From contig NZ_CP150290.1 in the NCBI RefSeq assembly GCF_038051995.1, forward strand, positions 6,548,501-6,612,500: 64,000 bases of DNA. The letters run 5' to 3'. The position numbers and the translations under genes are program-made. This document shows, one piece after another, positions 26,749-34,979 of this stretch (its first letter is position 1; every line of letters begins with the position of its first letter). The notes beneath the pieces were generated by a model. It did not search any database and was not told where the DNA came from. It saw nothing but the letters and a program-made list of their open reading frames with translations. The stretch comes from Paenibacillus sp. FSL H8-0537. Its GTDB lineage: Bacteria > Bacillota > Bacilli > Paenibacillales > Paenibacillaceae.

Positions 26749-28347
26749 TTAACACAATGCGCGCAGCACATCATCAATTTTTCTATGATGGGAAAGCACG
26801 CCATAATTCATCCACGACAAAAAATCGACTTCATATACGCTGCCATTTCGCACGGCGGGCAGCGACCGCCAGAGCGGCGATTGCAGCAGCTCGATTTGCC
26901 TGCCCGCAATCGTATCAATGGTAATAAACAGATGTTCGGCGTCAAGCAGCGCCAGCTCCTCCATTGACAGCTCAACGAACCGCAAACCTTTAGCCAGCTT
27001 TTCTACGAGTGAATGAGGGCTCAGCCCTAAATCGCGGTAAAGCACCGGGCCGGTGTAGCCATGGTCAGGACCGCCATACAACTGCACTCTATCGGCCGAC
27101 AAACGCAAACAGGCGACCGTTTGCCGCTTCACCGCCCGCAGCAGCTTTGCCTTGGCGGCAGCCGCTTTATTTTCATAATCAGCAATAACAGGGCTTACTT
27201 CCTCAGCCTTCCCGAGCAAATCCGCAATGTTATGCAGCGTTGAACGCCATTCCTCGCCTTTATAGGAAAGCTGGATACTCGGTGCAAGGCTGGCAAGCTT
27301 GTCCATGCCCCACCGTTCAATGCCCGCATCCATCAAAATAAATTCCGGCGCGAAGCCAGATAGGGTCGCTTCGTTATCGGTGTCCACATTAAATTCTGGC
27401 ACATCATCAAGACCAAGATATTCCTGCCGCCCCCAATGATCGTGGCTGAATTGCATAATAGGCCTGATGCCAAGCGCCAGCAAATAATCCTCGATAAAAG
27501 GTGCAAAGACCCGAATATTTTCCCGCTGATGGCGGCGATATTGGCCCGGTGTAAGGCCAACGGACTGCTTGAAGCGGCGGCTAAAATAATATTCATTGCT
27601 ATAGCCGACGCTTTGCGCGATGCGAAACAGCCGATCATCCGTGCTTGCCAGCAGCTTTTTCGCCTGCTCTACACGTACCTCGTTCAAATAATGCAGCGGA
27701 ATTTCGCCCGTCAGCTCCTTGAATAGACGGGAATAGCGCCAGCGCATCATGCCTGCATGGTCGGCAAGCTTGTCTACCGTCAGCTCTTCCCGGAAGTTTT
27801 GCCGAATATGGGCAATCGACTGTTCCATCGCTCGCCTTTCGCCGCTTTCTGTGCGCAGAGGCAGGTTTTGCTGCATGATGAATAATAGAAGCTGCTGAAA
27901 TCTGATATCATGACGGAAAGCCTCCAGCTCATCCTCCACTTCCCGCTTATCATGGAGCGCCTGAAGCTCACTCATACAATAGGAGAAGGGCTTGCAGGAA
28001 ACCTCGCCCAGACAAGGAAAAGGGACAGACGTCGGCTCCGCTCCAATTCCATCAAAGGCAAGGTAGTAGAACGACAGTTCCTCCTCTCCGCGCTCAAATC
28101 CACCAGCTGCAAACTCCATCCTCGTACCCGGGCCAAAAATAAAACAGGCTCCACGGCCCAGAGCATGCCGCTCTCCCTCTCCATTTACGTAAAGCGTTCC
28201 AGCTCCACCCGTCACTATCATGATGATATGGTCATCAGCGGTGGGCAGCACCTGCTCCTGTCCATTTTCTACGTTCCAATATTGTATAGCAGTCAGCCTA
28301 TAGAATATCGCATGGCGCAGCTGCGGCTTATTTCCCTCGTCGATCAA
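26749..28347 (-). CDS. AraC regulator with C-terminal siderophore-binding domain (Btr-like)
   Basis: 532-residue cytoplasmic regulator. An N-terminal cupin-like region is followed by the two AraC helix-turn-helices (LTVDKLADHAGMMRWRYSRLFKEL; LFRIAQSVGYSNEYYFSRRFKQSVGLTPGQYRRHQ) and a FeuA/FhuD-type binding domain (LLALGIRPIMQFSHDH, PEFILMDAGIERW, SVYEVDFLSWMNYG). This is the architecture of B. subtilis Btr, which binds a ferric siderophore and activates its uptake genes. There is no signal peptide or membrane span. Start is TTG at 28347 after AAGGGGG; the nearer ATG is followed at once by a stop. A Fur-box-like sequence upstream and a siderophore-binding lipoprotein gene as neighbour support this role. 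Confidence 0.9.
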   Translation of the reverse strand: MIDEGNKPQLRHAIFYRLTAIQYWNVENGQEQVLPTADDHIIMIVTGGAGTLYVNGEGERHALGRGACFIFGPGTRMEFAAGGFERGEEELSFYYLAFDGIGAEPTSVPFPCLGEVSCKPFSYCMSELQALHDKREVEDELEAFRHDIRFQQLLLFIMQQNLPLRTESGERRAMEQSIAHIRQNFREELTVDKLADHAGMMRWRYSRLFKELTGEIPLHYLNEVRVEQAKKLLASTDDRLFRIAQSVGYSNEYYFSRRFKQSVGLTPGQYRRHQRENIRVFAPFIEDYLLALGIRPIMQFSHDHWGRQEYLGLDDVPEFNVDTDNEATLSGFAPEFILMDAGIERWGMDKLASLAPSIQLSYKGEEWRSTLHNIADLLGKAEEVSPVIADYENKAAAAKAKLLRAVKRQTVACLRLSADRVQLYGGPDHGYTGPVLYRDLGLSPHSLVEKLAKGLRFVELSMEELALLDAEHLFITIDTIAGRQIELLQSPLWRSLPAVRNGSVYEVDFLSWMNYGVLSHHRKIDDVLRALC

Positions 28348-28411
28348 TTCATATCCCCCTTAGGATGTCTTGGCAAACAGCACGTGTTATGCCCGTACAT
28401 GCCAAAGTAAA

Positions 28412-28426
28412 TGAGAATGATTTTCA
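28412..28426. promoter_or_regulatory. Candidate Fur box upstream of the Btr-like regulator
   Basis: TGAGAAT-G-ATTTTCA fits the 7-1-7 Fur consensus with about two mismatches; 65 bases upstream of the TTG start. Confidence 0.65.
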
Positions 28427-28446
28427 CAACTAGTATAAATGAAAAA

Positions 28447-28478
28447 GGAAAGCCCATCAATGCACAGATGGGCCTTCC
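28447..28478 (-). terminator. Terminator of the siderophore-binding lipoprotein gene
   Basis: GGAAGGCCCATC pairs with GATGGGCTTTCC and is followed by five T on the minus strand. It separates the lipoprotein gene from the regulator gene. Confidence 0.85.
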
Positions 28479-28516
28479 TCTTCATTTCTTGAATAGCGCA
28501 GCTACTCAAGCGTTAT

Positions 28517-29548
28517 TTATTTGACGAACATTTTCAAAATATCATCGATTTTCATGGCATTTGCTGTTATGCCGCCGGACTGCCAATAGGATCTCTCCAC
28601 CCGGTGTACATGTCCTGCCTTCACTGCGGGGATAGCCTGCCAAATTTTGCTATCCAGCAGCTTCAGCGCTTCCTGATTTTCAGGTGAATCCCAAGTTCCA
28701 TTGGACAATAAAAGAATAATGTGGTCGGCATCTAGATCCGGTAAGCTTTCTTCTGTTAAAATCTTTTGAAATTCCTCCATATCCTTCGACCATGTATTGG
28801 GCGTAAGACCCAGATTGGGATATATGGAGCCAATAAAACGGTTGTTCACTCCGAACAATGCGAAGGTGCTATCTTCCACATTCAAACGAATGACCGCTAC
28901 GGATTCATCGCCAAGCGCTGTATTGAGCTTCTCCTTGGCATCGGCTATTTTCTGCTCGTAAGCACTAATCACGCGATCTCCCTGTTCCTTCATATTCAGG
29001 ACATCCGCAATGGTCGTCAAAATCGCTTGAGAATCCAGCAAAATATTTTCCGGCAAACGGTAGGTAGGTGCTATTTTAGAATATAAATCGTATTTGGCTT
29101 TGTCTGCCCCGCCGTCCACTATAATTAAGTCCGGTTCCATTTCAAGCAGCGCTTCAATATTGCCCGAAATATCAAACGTTGGCAAATCCAGCTTCAAATA
29201 TTCCTGCGTCCCCCAATTCGGGTGATACCACTGGACAACTGGCGTTACACCAAGCGCCGTCAAATAGTCCTCCAAATAAAGTGCCGCTACGCGCTTCGGA
29301 TGTGCCGGAATCGTTACCTCTCCAAATTCGTCCTGGAGCACTCGCGTTTCCGCTACCTGCTCCGCAGCTGCCGGCTCATCCGCTCTAGCAGGAGATGGGC
29401 TTACAGTGGCCGCTGCATCGCTAGCCTCCGTATTAACAGCTGTCTCGCCTTGCGAACCGCAACCCGCGAGCGCTATGATAACGGCTAACGCCAGCAGCGT
29501 GAGCACCGTCATTTTACCCTTGAACCTCTTTTTCCCCCATTGCATCAT
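28517..29548 (-). CDS. Iron-siderophore ABC transporter substrate-binding lipoprotein
   Basis: 343 residues: signal peptide with lipobox (TLLALAVIIALAGC), then a type-3 binding protein fold with a rigid central helix, as in FeuA/YfiY (VTIPAHPKRVAALYLEDYLTALGVTPVVQW, LLEMEPDLIIVDGGADKAKYDLYSKIAP, HIILLLSNGTWDSPENQEA, SYWQSGGITANAMKIDDILKMFV). The frame extends 14 codons upstream, but those overlap the Fur region; ATG at 29548 has GGGGAG ten bases upstream. No permease or ATPase genes are adjacent, so it must use an uptake system encoded elsewhere. Fur control is indicated by a box 27 bases upstream of the start. Confidence 0.92.
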   Translation of the reverse strand: MMQWGKKRFKGKMTVLTLLALAVIIALAGCGSQGETAVNTEASDAAATVSPSPARADEPAAAEQVAETRVLQDEFGEVTIPAHPKRVAALYLEDYLTALGVTPVVQWYHPNWGTQEYLKLDLPTFDISGNIEALLEMEPDLIIVDGGADKAKYDLYSKIAPTYRLPENILLDSQAILTTIADVLNMKEQGDRVISAYEQKIADAKEKLNTALGDESVAVIRLNVEDSTFALFGVNNRFIGSIYPNLGLTPNTWSKDMEEFQKILTEESLPDLDADHIILLLSNGTWDSPENQEALKLLDSKIWQAIPAVKAGHVHRVERSYWQSGGITANAMKIDDILKMFVK

Positions 29549-29574
29549 CCCTGCTCGACTCCCCTTTAAATCAG

Positions 29575-29589
29575 TGATTATCATTATCA
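29575..29589. promoter_or_regulatory. Fur box of the siderophore-binding lipoprotein gene
   Basis: On the minus strand TGATAAT-G-ATAATCA, one mismatch from the perfect 7-1-7 Fur palindrome, overlapping a possible -10 (TAATCA) 17 bases from TTGATC. Confidence 0.85.
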
Positions 29590-29779
29590 AATGACGAGAT
29601 CAAGTTTAGCCTATCCCCCGCCCTGCCTTCAATGCACATACGCTACAATTTTCTTATACAAACGCTATCGGCATAGCCATAGCCTATTCGCCTCACCCCA
29701 TCCAGCTGCCCTCTATATATTCCAGTCCCTGCAAAAATATTGTTAAAAACATGCATTTATGGGCATCTAGAAGCGTTCC

Positions 29780-29799
29780 CATATGACATATGTCATATG
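29780..29799. promoter_or_regulatory. Perfect 20-bp palindrome upstream of des (candidate DesR site)
   Basis: CATATGACATATGTCATATG is fully self-complementary. It is 124-143 bases upstream of the des start, and related TGAC/GTCA words follow (ACTGACG..TATGACTTATGG..CATGACAT) up to the likely promoter near 29838-29870. In B. subtilis DesR-P binds palindromic sites upstream of des. Assignment is by analogy. Confidence 0.6.
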
Positions 29800-29922
29800 T
29801 CTTTACTGACGTTTATGACTTATGGCGCATGACATTTTTCTTTACAATATAAATATAGCTAGCAGGTTACGGGCATCTTTAACAGAGGATGTACGACTTG
29901 TTATTGAAGGAGGAGCTTCATT

Positions 29923-30969
29923 ATGGATCAGAAAGCCAAGCAAGCGAGCTTGAAAAAGAGTCTTGCCCCTTACGAAAAAGTGAATATGAAAACCAGCATA
30001 CGACAATTAATCAATACGTTACTCCCACTCGGGTTTTTCTGGTACGCGGCGTATGCCGTCATGCCAATCTCTTATTTGCTCACGATTGTTTTTTCCTTAA
30101 TTACTGCAGGCTTTGTCATTCGGACCTTTATTATTTGCCATGATTGCTGCCACGGTTCATTCTTCAAGAGCAAACGGGCAAATGCTATCGTCGGCACGAT
30201 AACAGGGATTATTACCCTCGTCCCTTTCCAACAGTGGAAATACAGCCACTCCATCCATCATGCAACGAGCAGCAATCTCGACAAGCGTGGTATCGGTGAC
30301 ATTTGGATTATGACCGTAGATGAATATATTGCAGCAACGCCTTTGCGCCGCCTTTTCTATCGTATTTACCGCCATCCGGTCGTCATGTTTGGCCTTGGCC
30401 CGATTGCTGTGTTTCTTATTCAATACCGTTTCAACCGTAAAGGCGCTAGACGCCAGGAACGCTTCAACACGTATTTGATCAATGTTTCGATTGTTGCTTT
30501 ATATGCAGGTCTTAGCTGGCTTCTGGGCTGGCAGGCATTCGTCATGGTACAGCTGCCCGTTATGTTTTTATCCGGACTGTTCGGCATTTGGCTGTTCTAC
30601 GTCCAGCATCAGTTCGAAGATACGTATTTTGAAAATGAAGATGAGTGGAGCTATGTGAAAGCAGCCGTTGAAGGCAGCTCTTATTACAAGCTTCCCCGTC
30701 CATTACAATGGATTACCGGCAACATCGGCTTCCATCATGTGCATCACCTGAGCCCGAAAGTGCCTAACTACTATTTAGAGGATGCGCACAACTCGTCCGT
30801 TCCGCTTCAGCAGGCAACGACGATTACTCTTAAAACAAGCTTGACGGCACTGCGTTTCCGCTTGTGGGATGAAGAGAACAACATGTTCGTCAGCTTTAAA
30901 GGCATGAAGCATCGTCTGCGCAAGCCGCGTGCGGCAAGCACCAAGCTGGATACAAGACGCGTTGGTTAG
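29923..30969 (+). CDS. des: Acyl-lipid fatty acid desaturase
   Basis: 348-residue membrane di-iron enzyme that introduces a double bond (delta-5 in B. subtilis) into acyl chains of membrane lipids. The three histidine boxes are present: HDCCHGS, HSIHH and HHVHH. Four or more hydrophobic spans flank them (LINTLLPLGFFWYAAYAVMP..., SIVALYAGLSWLLGW). Length is like B. subtilis Des. GGAGGAG precedes the ATG. It is followed by its own terminator and by the desK-desR pair, the known thermosensor that switches des on in the cold. Confidence 0.95.
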   Translation: MDQKAKQASLKKSLAPYEKVNMKTSIRQLINTLLPLGFFWYAAYAVMPISYLLTIVFSLITAGFVIRTFIICHDCCHGSFFKSKRANAIVGTITGIITLVPFQQWKYSHSIHHATSSNLDKRGIGDIWIMTVDEYIAATPLRRLFYRIYRHPVVMFGLGPIAVFLIQYRFNRKGARRQERFNTYLINVSIVALYAGLSWLLGWQAFVMVQLPVMFLSGLFGIWLFYVQHQFEDTYFENEDEWSYVKAAVEGSSYYKLPRPLQWITGNIGFHHVHHLSPKVPNYYLEDAHNSSVPLQQATTITLKTSLTALRFRLWDEENNMFVSFKGMKHRLRKPRAASTKLDTRRVG

Positions 30970-30991
30970 CAGGTACAAAGATATACACACG

Positions 30992-31029
30992 AAAGAGGCT
31001 GCGCGGAACCAAATGCGCGAGCCTCTTTT
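30992..31029 (+). terminator. Terminator of des
   Basis: AAAGAGGCT.CGC pairs with GCG..GCCTCTTT followed by TTAT, 22 bases after the des stop. Confidence 0.85.
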
Positions 31030-31093
31030 ATGTTAAAATAGCTTCAAAGCAGCTCCTTATGCTGCAACAGCGATTTGAAAAGGCGGGACGCAT

Positions 31094-32242
31094 ATGCAAA
31101 AATGGCATCATATTTTTCATAAAAATACGGGAATCAGCCCCTATGTATGGGTCGTTTTCTACATCCTGCCCTTCTACTTTATTTTCCGCAACTCATCGCC
31201 CTACCAAGCGACTTCCGGTATTGTGATGATCGTTTTATTTTTCATCTGCTATATGCTTTCCTTTATGTCCAAGGGCTGGCAGGTTTATTTCTGGACCAGC
31301 ATCCAAATTATTATTTCCATCGCGATGACGCTCATGTTCGGCTATGTGTATTTTTCCATCTTTCTCGCTTATTTTATCGGCAATATCCAGAACCGCATCG
31401 GCTTCTTTACGCTGTATTCTATTCATATCGTCACGACCTTCCTGAGCATCAACTATGGGCTGGCTGTGCAAAATCCGGTCTTTCTCGCGCAATTCCCCTT
31501 CGTACTCATTAGCTTGATCGGCGTCATTTTGCTTCCGGTCAATACGTACAACCGCAATAAGCGGGACAAGCTGGAAGGCGAGCTTGAGCATGCCAACAAG
31601 CGGATTTCCGAGCTCGTCAAGCTGGAGGAGCGGCAGCGGATCGCCCGCGACCTGCATGATACGATCGGGCAGAAGCTGTCGCTCATAGGTCTGAAAAGCG
31701 ATCTGGCGGGCAAGCTGATGCAGAAAAATCCCGCCAAGGCGCAGGAGGAAATCGATGATGTGCGCCAAACGGCGCGCACGGCGCTCAAGGAAGTACGGGA
31801 GCTTGTTACGGAAATGCGTGGAACACGGCTTGAGGATGAGCTTTTTCGGGTAAAACAAATTTTGAAGGCTGCTGATATCCAGCTTATAATTGAAGGCGAC
31901 CCGTCGCATACCGACACTTCACTGCTTGCCGAAAATGTCGTCAGCATGTGTCTCAAGGAAGCGGTAACGAATATTGTCAAGCACAGCTCCGCTACCAAAT
32001 GTCTGGTCGAGATTGAAGCAACCCGTACAGAGCTCATTGTCCGCGTTCAAGACAATGGCACGGGCATTGCTACGGGCGGCAAAGAGTCGCGCAGCTATTA
32101 CCGGGGAAATGGCCTTAGGGGCATGAAGGAAAGACTGGAGTTTATTAATGGCAGTCTGGACATTATTTGCAGCGATGGCACGATGCTCGTCATTAAAGCG
32201 CCAAATGTCGTCCAGAAGCCGGAAAAGGAGTCCTCTCTATGA
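31094..32242 (+). CDS. desK: Thermosensor histidine kinase DesK
   Basis: 382 residues. Four to five membrane helices occupy the first 150 residues (VVFYILPFYFIF, IVMIVLFFICYMLSFM, IQIIISIAMTLMFGYVYF, PFVLISLIGVILLPV), the region that measures membrane thickness in B. subtilis DesK. A two-helix coiled coil leads to the HisKA_3 motif ERQRIARDLHDTIGQKLS; the phosphorylated His is residue 188, the same number as in B. subtilis. The HATPase part has AVTNIVKHSSATKCLVEI and VQDNGTGIA..GNGLRGMKERL. It acts as kinase in the cold and phosphatase in warmth on DesR. AAGGCGGG precedes the ATG. Confidence 0.94.
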   Translation: MQKWHHIFHKNTGISPYVWVVFYILPFYFIFRNSSPYQATSGIVMIVLFFICYMLSFMSKGWQVYFWTSIQIIISIAMTLMFGYVYFSIFLAYFIGNIQNRIGFFTLYSIHIVTTFLSINYGLAVQNPVFLAQFPFVLISLIGVILLPVNTYNRNKRDKLEGELEHANKRISELVKLEERQRIARDLHDTIGQKLSLIGLKSDLAGKLMQKNPAKAQEEIDDVRQTARTALKEVRELVTEMRGTRLEDELFRVKQILKAADIQLIIEGDPSHTDTSLLAENVVSMCLKEAVTNIVKHSSATKCLVEIEATRTELIVRVQDNGTGIATGGKESRSYYRGNGLRGMKERLEFINGSLDIICSDGTMLVIKAPNVVQKPEKESSL

Positions 32243-32838
32243 TAAGAATTGTAATCGCCGAAGACCAGCGGATGCTGCTGGGAGCACTCGCTTCCCTGCT
32301 TGAGCTGGAGGACGATATGACCGTGGTCGGCAAAGCTGGAAACGGCGAAGAAGCGATCACGCTCGTCCAGCAACACAAGCCGGACATTTGCATTATGGAC
32401 ATTGAGATGCCGGTCAAGAACGGATTGGAGGCAGCGGAAGAAATTCGCCAGCTGGGCTGCAAGGTTATCATTTTGACCACCTTCGCCAGAAGCGGCTATT
32501 TCGACCGTGCGCTCAAGGCCGGCGTGTGCGGCTATTTGCTCAAAGACAGCCCAAGCGAGGAGCTGGCCAGCTCCATACGCAGCGTCATGACCGGCCGCCG
32601 CATTTATGCGCCAGAGCTGGTGGACGACGCCTACGGGCAGGAAAACCCGCTCACCGAACGGGAGAAGGAAGTTCTCGGCCTCATCGCCGACGGCAAAAAT
32701 ACGAAGGAGATCGCCGACCAGCTTTATTTGACCAATGGCACCGTGCGCAACTATATTTCCGTCATTTTGGATAAGCTGGGCGTGAGCAACCGGATCGAGG
32801 CGATTACCCGTTTTAAGGAGAAGGGCTGGTTTAAATGA
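32239..32838 (+). CDS. desR: Response regulator DesR
   Basis: 199-residue NarL/LuxR-type regulator. Receiver domain with Asp54 as phospho-acceptor (DICIMDIEMPVKNG), conserved Thr and Lys (IILTTFAR, YLLKDSP), and a C-terminal helix-turn-helix (LTEREKEVLGLIADGKNTKEIADQLYLTNGTVRNYISVILDKLGVSNRIEAI). It overlaps desK by four bases (ATGA), so the two are translationally coupled. When phosphorylated it should activate des through sites upstream of 29830. Confidence 0.95.
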   Translation: MIRIVIAEDQRMLLGALASLLELEDDMTVVGKAGNGEEAITLVQQHKPDICIMDIEMPVKNGLEAAEEIRQLGCKVIILTTFARSGYFDRALKAGVCGYLLKDSPSEELASSIRSVMTGRRIYAPELVDDAYGQENPLTEREKEVLGLIADGKNTKEIADQLYLTNGTVRNYISVILDKLGVSNRIEAITRFKEKGWFK

Positions 32839-32864
32839 AATAAGGCTAAGCTGTAGCCTTTAAT

Positions 32865-33263
32865 TCAGCTTAAAGCTACCGAAGAAATTTTACCTTTTAC
32901 GAATTTAGTAAATAAATACCGCACAAGCGGTCCTACAATCAGGAGCTGCAAGGGCAGAGCAAACACAAAATTTTTAATCACTAAGGAAAAGTAACTCTCA
33001 AGTAAGGAGCTCCCATTGAGGCTGTTGAAAAAGTAAGCCGTCCCCAAGCCATATAGCGACATACAGAGGACCATTCCAATCACCATGAAAAAAGATAGTG
33101 ACACAACGGCAAATATCTTTTTAGATTTGTCATACGGGAGAGCGAAAGCTATCTTCTTAGCTATTGGGCCGACAATAACGATTTCGAGCGAGGCAGCCAC
33201 GATAAAGCATACAACCAATTGAAAAAGTATTTCTGATTCAGTCACTGTGCCAAACAAGGCCAT
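32865..33263 (-). CDS. DUF2798-like membrane protein, probably 5'-truncated
   Basis: The product (132 residues from ATG 33263; the frame also allows a TTG at 33311) resembles a duplicated DUF2798 protein. There is one complete copy (ILFQLVVCFIVAASLEIVIVGPIAKKIAFALPYDKSK... and FFMVIGMVLCMSLYGLGTAYFFNSLNG...IKNFVFALPLQLLIVGPLVRYLFTKFV), but the first membrane helix of the first copy is missing. Neither start has a ribosome site, and the frame begins inside the 3' end of the IMPase gene. I read this as a gene that lost its 5' end in a rearrangement, perhaps still translated from the IMPase message. The family call is by motif memory. Confidence 0.55.
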   Translation of the reverse strand: MALFGTVTESEILFQLVVCFIVAASLEIVIVGPIAKKIAFALPYDKSKKIFAVVSLSFFMVIGMVLCMSLYGLGTAYFFNSLNGSSLLESYFSLVIKNFVFALPLQLLIVGPLVRYLFTKFVKGKISSVALS

Positions 33264-34056
33264 TATGCACAAGACCGCGAAAAAAAGGCAACTGCTGCGG
33301 ATGGCACGCAATCAAATAGGGCTCGCTGCTCATGCCCGTGAAAGGCCTGCCCTCAAAGTCGGTAATGCTGCCGCCCGCCTCGCGCACCATGAGCATTCCC
33401 GAATAAAGGTCCTCGCCCTCCGAGTTGTACAAAATAATCGCCTCCAAATCGCCCTTTGCCAGCATCGTCCATTGCAGGGTAGGCGCCCACAGCCGCATCA
33501 TTCGCTTGGTGCTCGCATCAAGATGCTGGCGCAGCCTAACCGCCCGCGGCTCTTGCTGCACTTTATGCCCTTGAATCCAGCCAACTGTCGCTCTATTGAA
33601 GGCACGCGGCTCACCTAATCTAATGATTCTGCCATTGCAGCGAAAACCGCCGTTTGCCACCGCCTCATACAAGCGATCCGTCATCGGCTCATAAATGACT
33701 GCCATCACAGCCTCCCGCTGATACATGAGCGTAATGGAAACGGCAAATAAGGGCATTCCGACAGCAAAATTGTTCGTCCCGTCCAGCGGATCAACGAGCC
33801 ATAGCCAATCGCTTGAAAGGCGGTTGTCTCCTGCTTCCTCCGATATGATGTGATGCTCAGGGAAGCTCTGCTTAATTTTGCCCAAAATAATCTCTTCCGC
33901 CCTATGGTCGGCTTCCGTCACCAAGTCCCCATACTCGTCCTTTTGCTTATAGGTATGGGTATCCAGCTTGTCAAAAAGCTTCTTTAGCAATTCCCCCGCT
34001 TCCCTTGCTGCCTCAACAGCGACTCGCTGCGCCTCTCTCACTACTGCTCGATCCAT
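33238..34056 (-). CDS. Inositol monophosphatase family protein
   Basis: 272-residue Mg(2+)-dependent phosphatase of the IMPase/FBPase/CysQ family. Metal ligands are visible: ISEEAG (Glu73/74), WLVDPLDGTNNF (Asp89, Asp92) and the late Asp in NSEGEDLYSGMLMVREAGGSITDFEGRPF. The substrate could be inositol phosphate or another small sugar phosphate. AGAGGGG precedes the ATG. The last residues (HNGLVWHSD) and the stop lie at the junction with the truncated DUF2798 frame, so the natural C-terminus may have been replaced, though length is normal. Confidence 0.9.
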   Translation of the reverse strand: MDRAVVREAQRVAVEAAREAGELLKKLFDKLDTHTYKQKDEYGDLVTEADHRAEEIILGKIKQSFPEHHIISEEAGDNRLSSDWLWLVDPLDGTNNFAVGMPLFAVSITLMYQREAVMAVIYEPMTDRLYEAVANGGFRCNGRIIRLGEPRAFNRATVGWIQGHKVQQEPRAVRLRQHLDASTKRMMRLWAPTLQWTMLAKGDLEAIILYNSEGEDLYSGMLMVREAGGSITDFEGRPFTGMSSEPYLIACHPQQLPFFRGLVHNGLVWHSD

Positions 34057-34122
34057 TATAAAAACCCCTCTTTCATCTACTGGCTGAATTAGGAAGCATA
34101 GCTCAAAAACACGGTAGGCAAA

Positions 34123-34156
34123 ATAAAATCCTTCTCGAAATGAAGAAGGATTTTAT
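34123..34156 (-). terminator. Terminator downstream of the 34206-34667 gene
   Basis: Perfect 13-bp stem ATAAAATCCTTCT/AGAAGGATTTTAT with an 8-base loop and a T-rich 3' side on the minus strand. Confidence 0.8.
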
Positions 34157-34205
34157 CCACTGCGACAACTACGCATCACCTTAAAACTATAGGCTGCCGC
34201 TGTTA

Positions 34206-34667
34206 TTATTTATTATTATTCTGATCCTGATCTGAATTTCGGAACTGGTTGGGCAACGGCGGCGGTGACGGTTTGGTCAGCTGAATTTGGTTCGCTGCAT
34301 CATAAGGGCTGCCTGGAGGATTGATAGGAGCAGGAGCCCCTTGCTGGTAACCGTTCCCTGAAGGTCCATTGAATACAAGCTCATTCTTTTCTTCCACAAT
34401 AAGCTCCAGTCCACCAAACTTCTTGGCAAGCACACCATACAGAAGTGCAATAACCATGCTGATAACGCCGTACATTCCAACGATAAAGACCGGCATAATA
34501 GTATAGGCTAACCCAATGCCCCATAAGCCAGGCTCGCCTACCGCTATTCCGATCAGCAGCATCGCTAATCCTATTAAAAATAAAAGTGCAGCAGGGATAA
34601 TGGTAATATAAGTGACCGCTTTCAAAGCACTTATCGTCCCTATTCCTTTTATCTCCAGTTTCTTCAT
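34206..34667 (-). CDS. Small membrane protein with proline/asparagine-rich tail
   Basis: Unrecognised 153-residue protein. Two long hydrophobic segments are seen (AVTYITIIPAALLFLIGLAMLLIGIAVG and GLAYTIMPVFIVGMYGVISMVIALLYGVLAKKF), then a short soluble strand GGLELIVEE and a disordered tail rich in Pro, Gly and Asn ending in NSDQDQNNNK. The gene has a good GGAG site, its own terminator, and normal composition, so it is probably real. No functional hint from the neighbours. Confidence 0.7.
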   Translation of the reverse strand: MKKLEIKGIGTISALKAVTYITIIPAALLFLIGLAMLLIGIAVGEPGLWGIGLAYTIMPVFIVGMYGVISMVIALLYGVLAKKFGGLELIVEEKNELVFNGPSGNGYQQGAPAPINPPGSPYDAANQIQLTKPSPPPLPNQFRNSDQDQNNNK

Positions 34668-34917
34668 TCATTTCGCTCCTGTCTATGTTTGGCTGAAAAA
34701 AACTAAAAACACAACACAATAAAAACTCCAGCGACAGCTTGGCTCAGCCGAGGCCGATGCATGGATGTTGTCGCGAATTTACAATATCATATAAAGCATC
34801 CCCTAAATTTGTCAACCCAACATCCGGAAGAAGCTCCCCAAAAGCCCCCTGCCTGCTCGTTTTAAATAAGCTTTTGCCGTCTAAAATCCGCTTCTATAAA
34901 ACGATGCTTATTGATTA

Positions 34918-34932
34918 TGATAATGATTATCA
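34918..34932. promoter_or_regulatory. Perfect Fur box upstream of the AraC gene
   Basis: TGATAAT-G-ATTATCA, an exact 7-1-7 palindrome, 48 bases upstream of the ATG at 34980. Confidence 0.9.
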
Positions 34933-34979
34933 GTAAAATGAAAGAAACATGTGGAACAGACGATGAATGGGGGTGCAAG

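Noticed and set aside
34739..34936. 65-codon + strand frame upstream of the AraC-SBP gene
   Set aside because: No ribosome site; it runs over the Fur box and promoter region.
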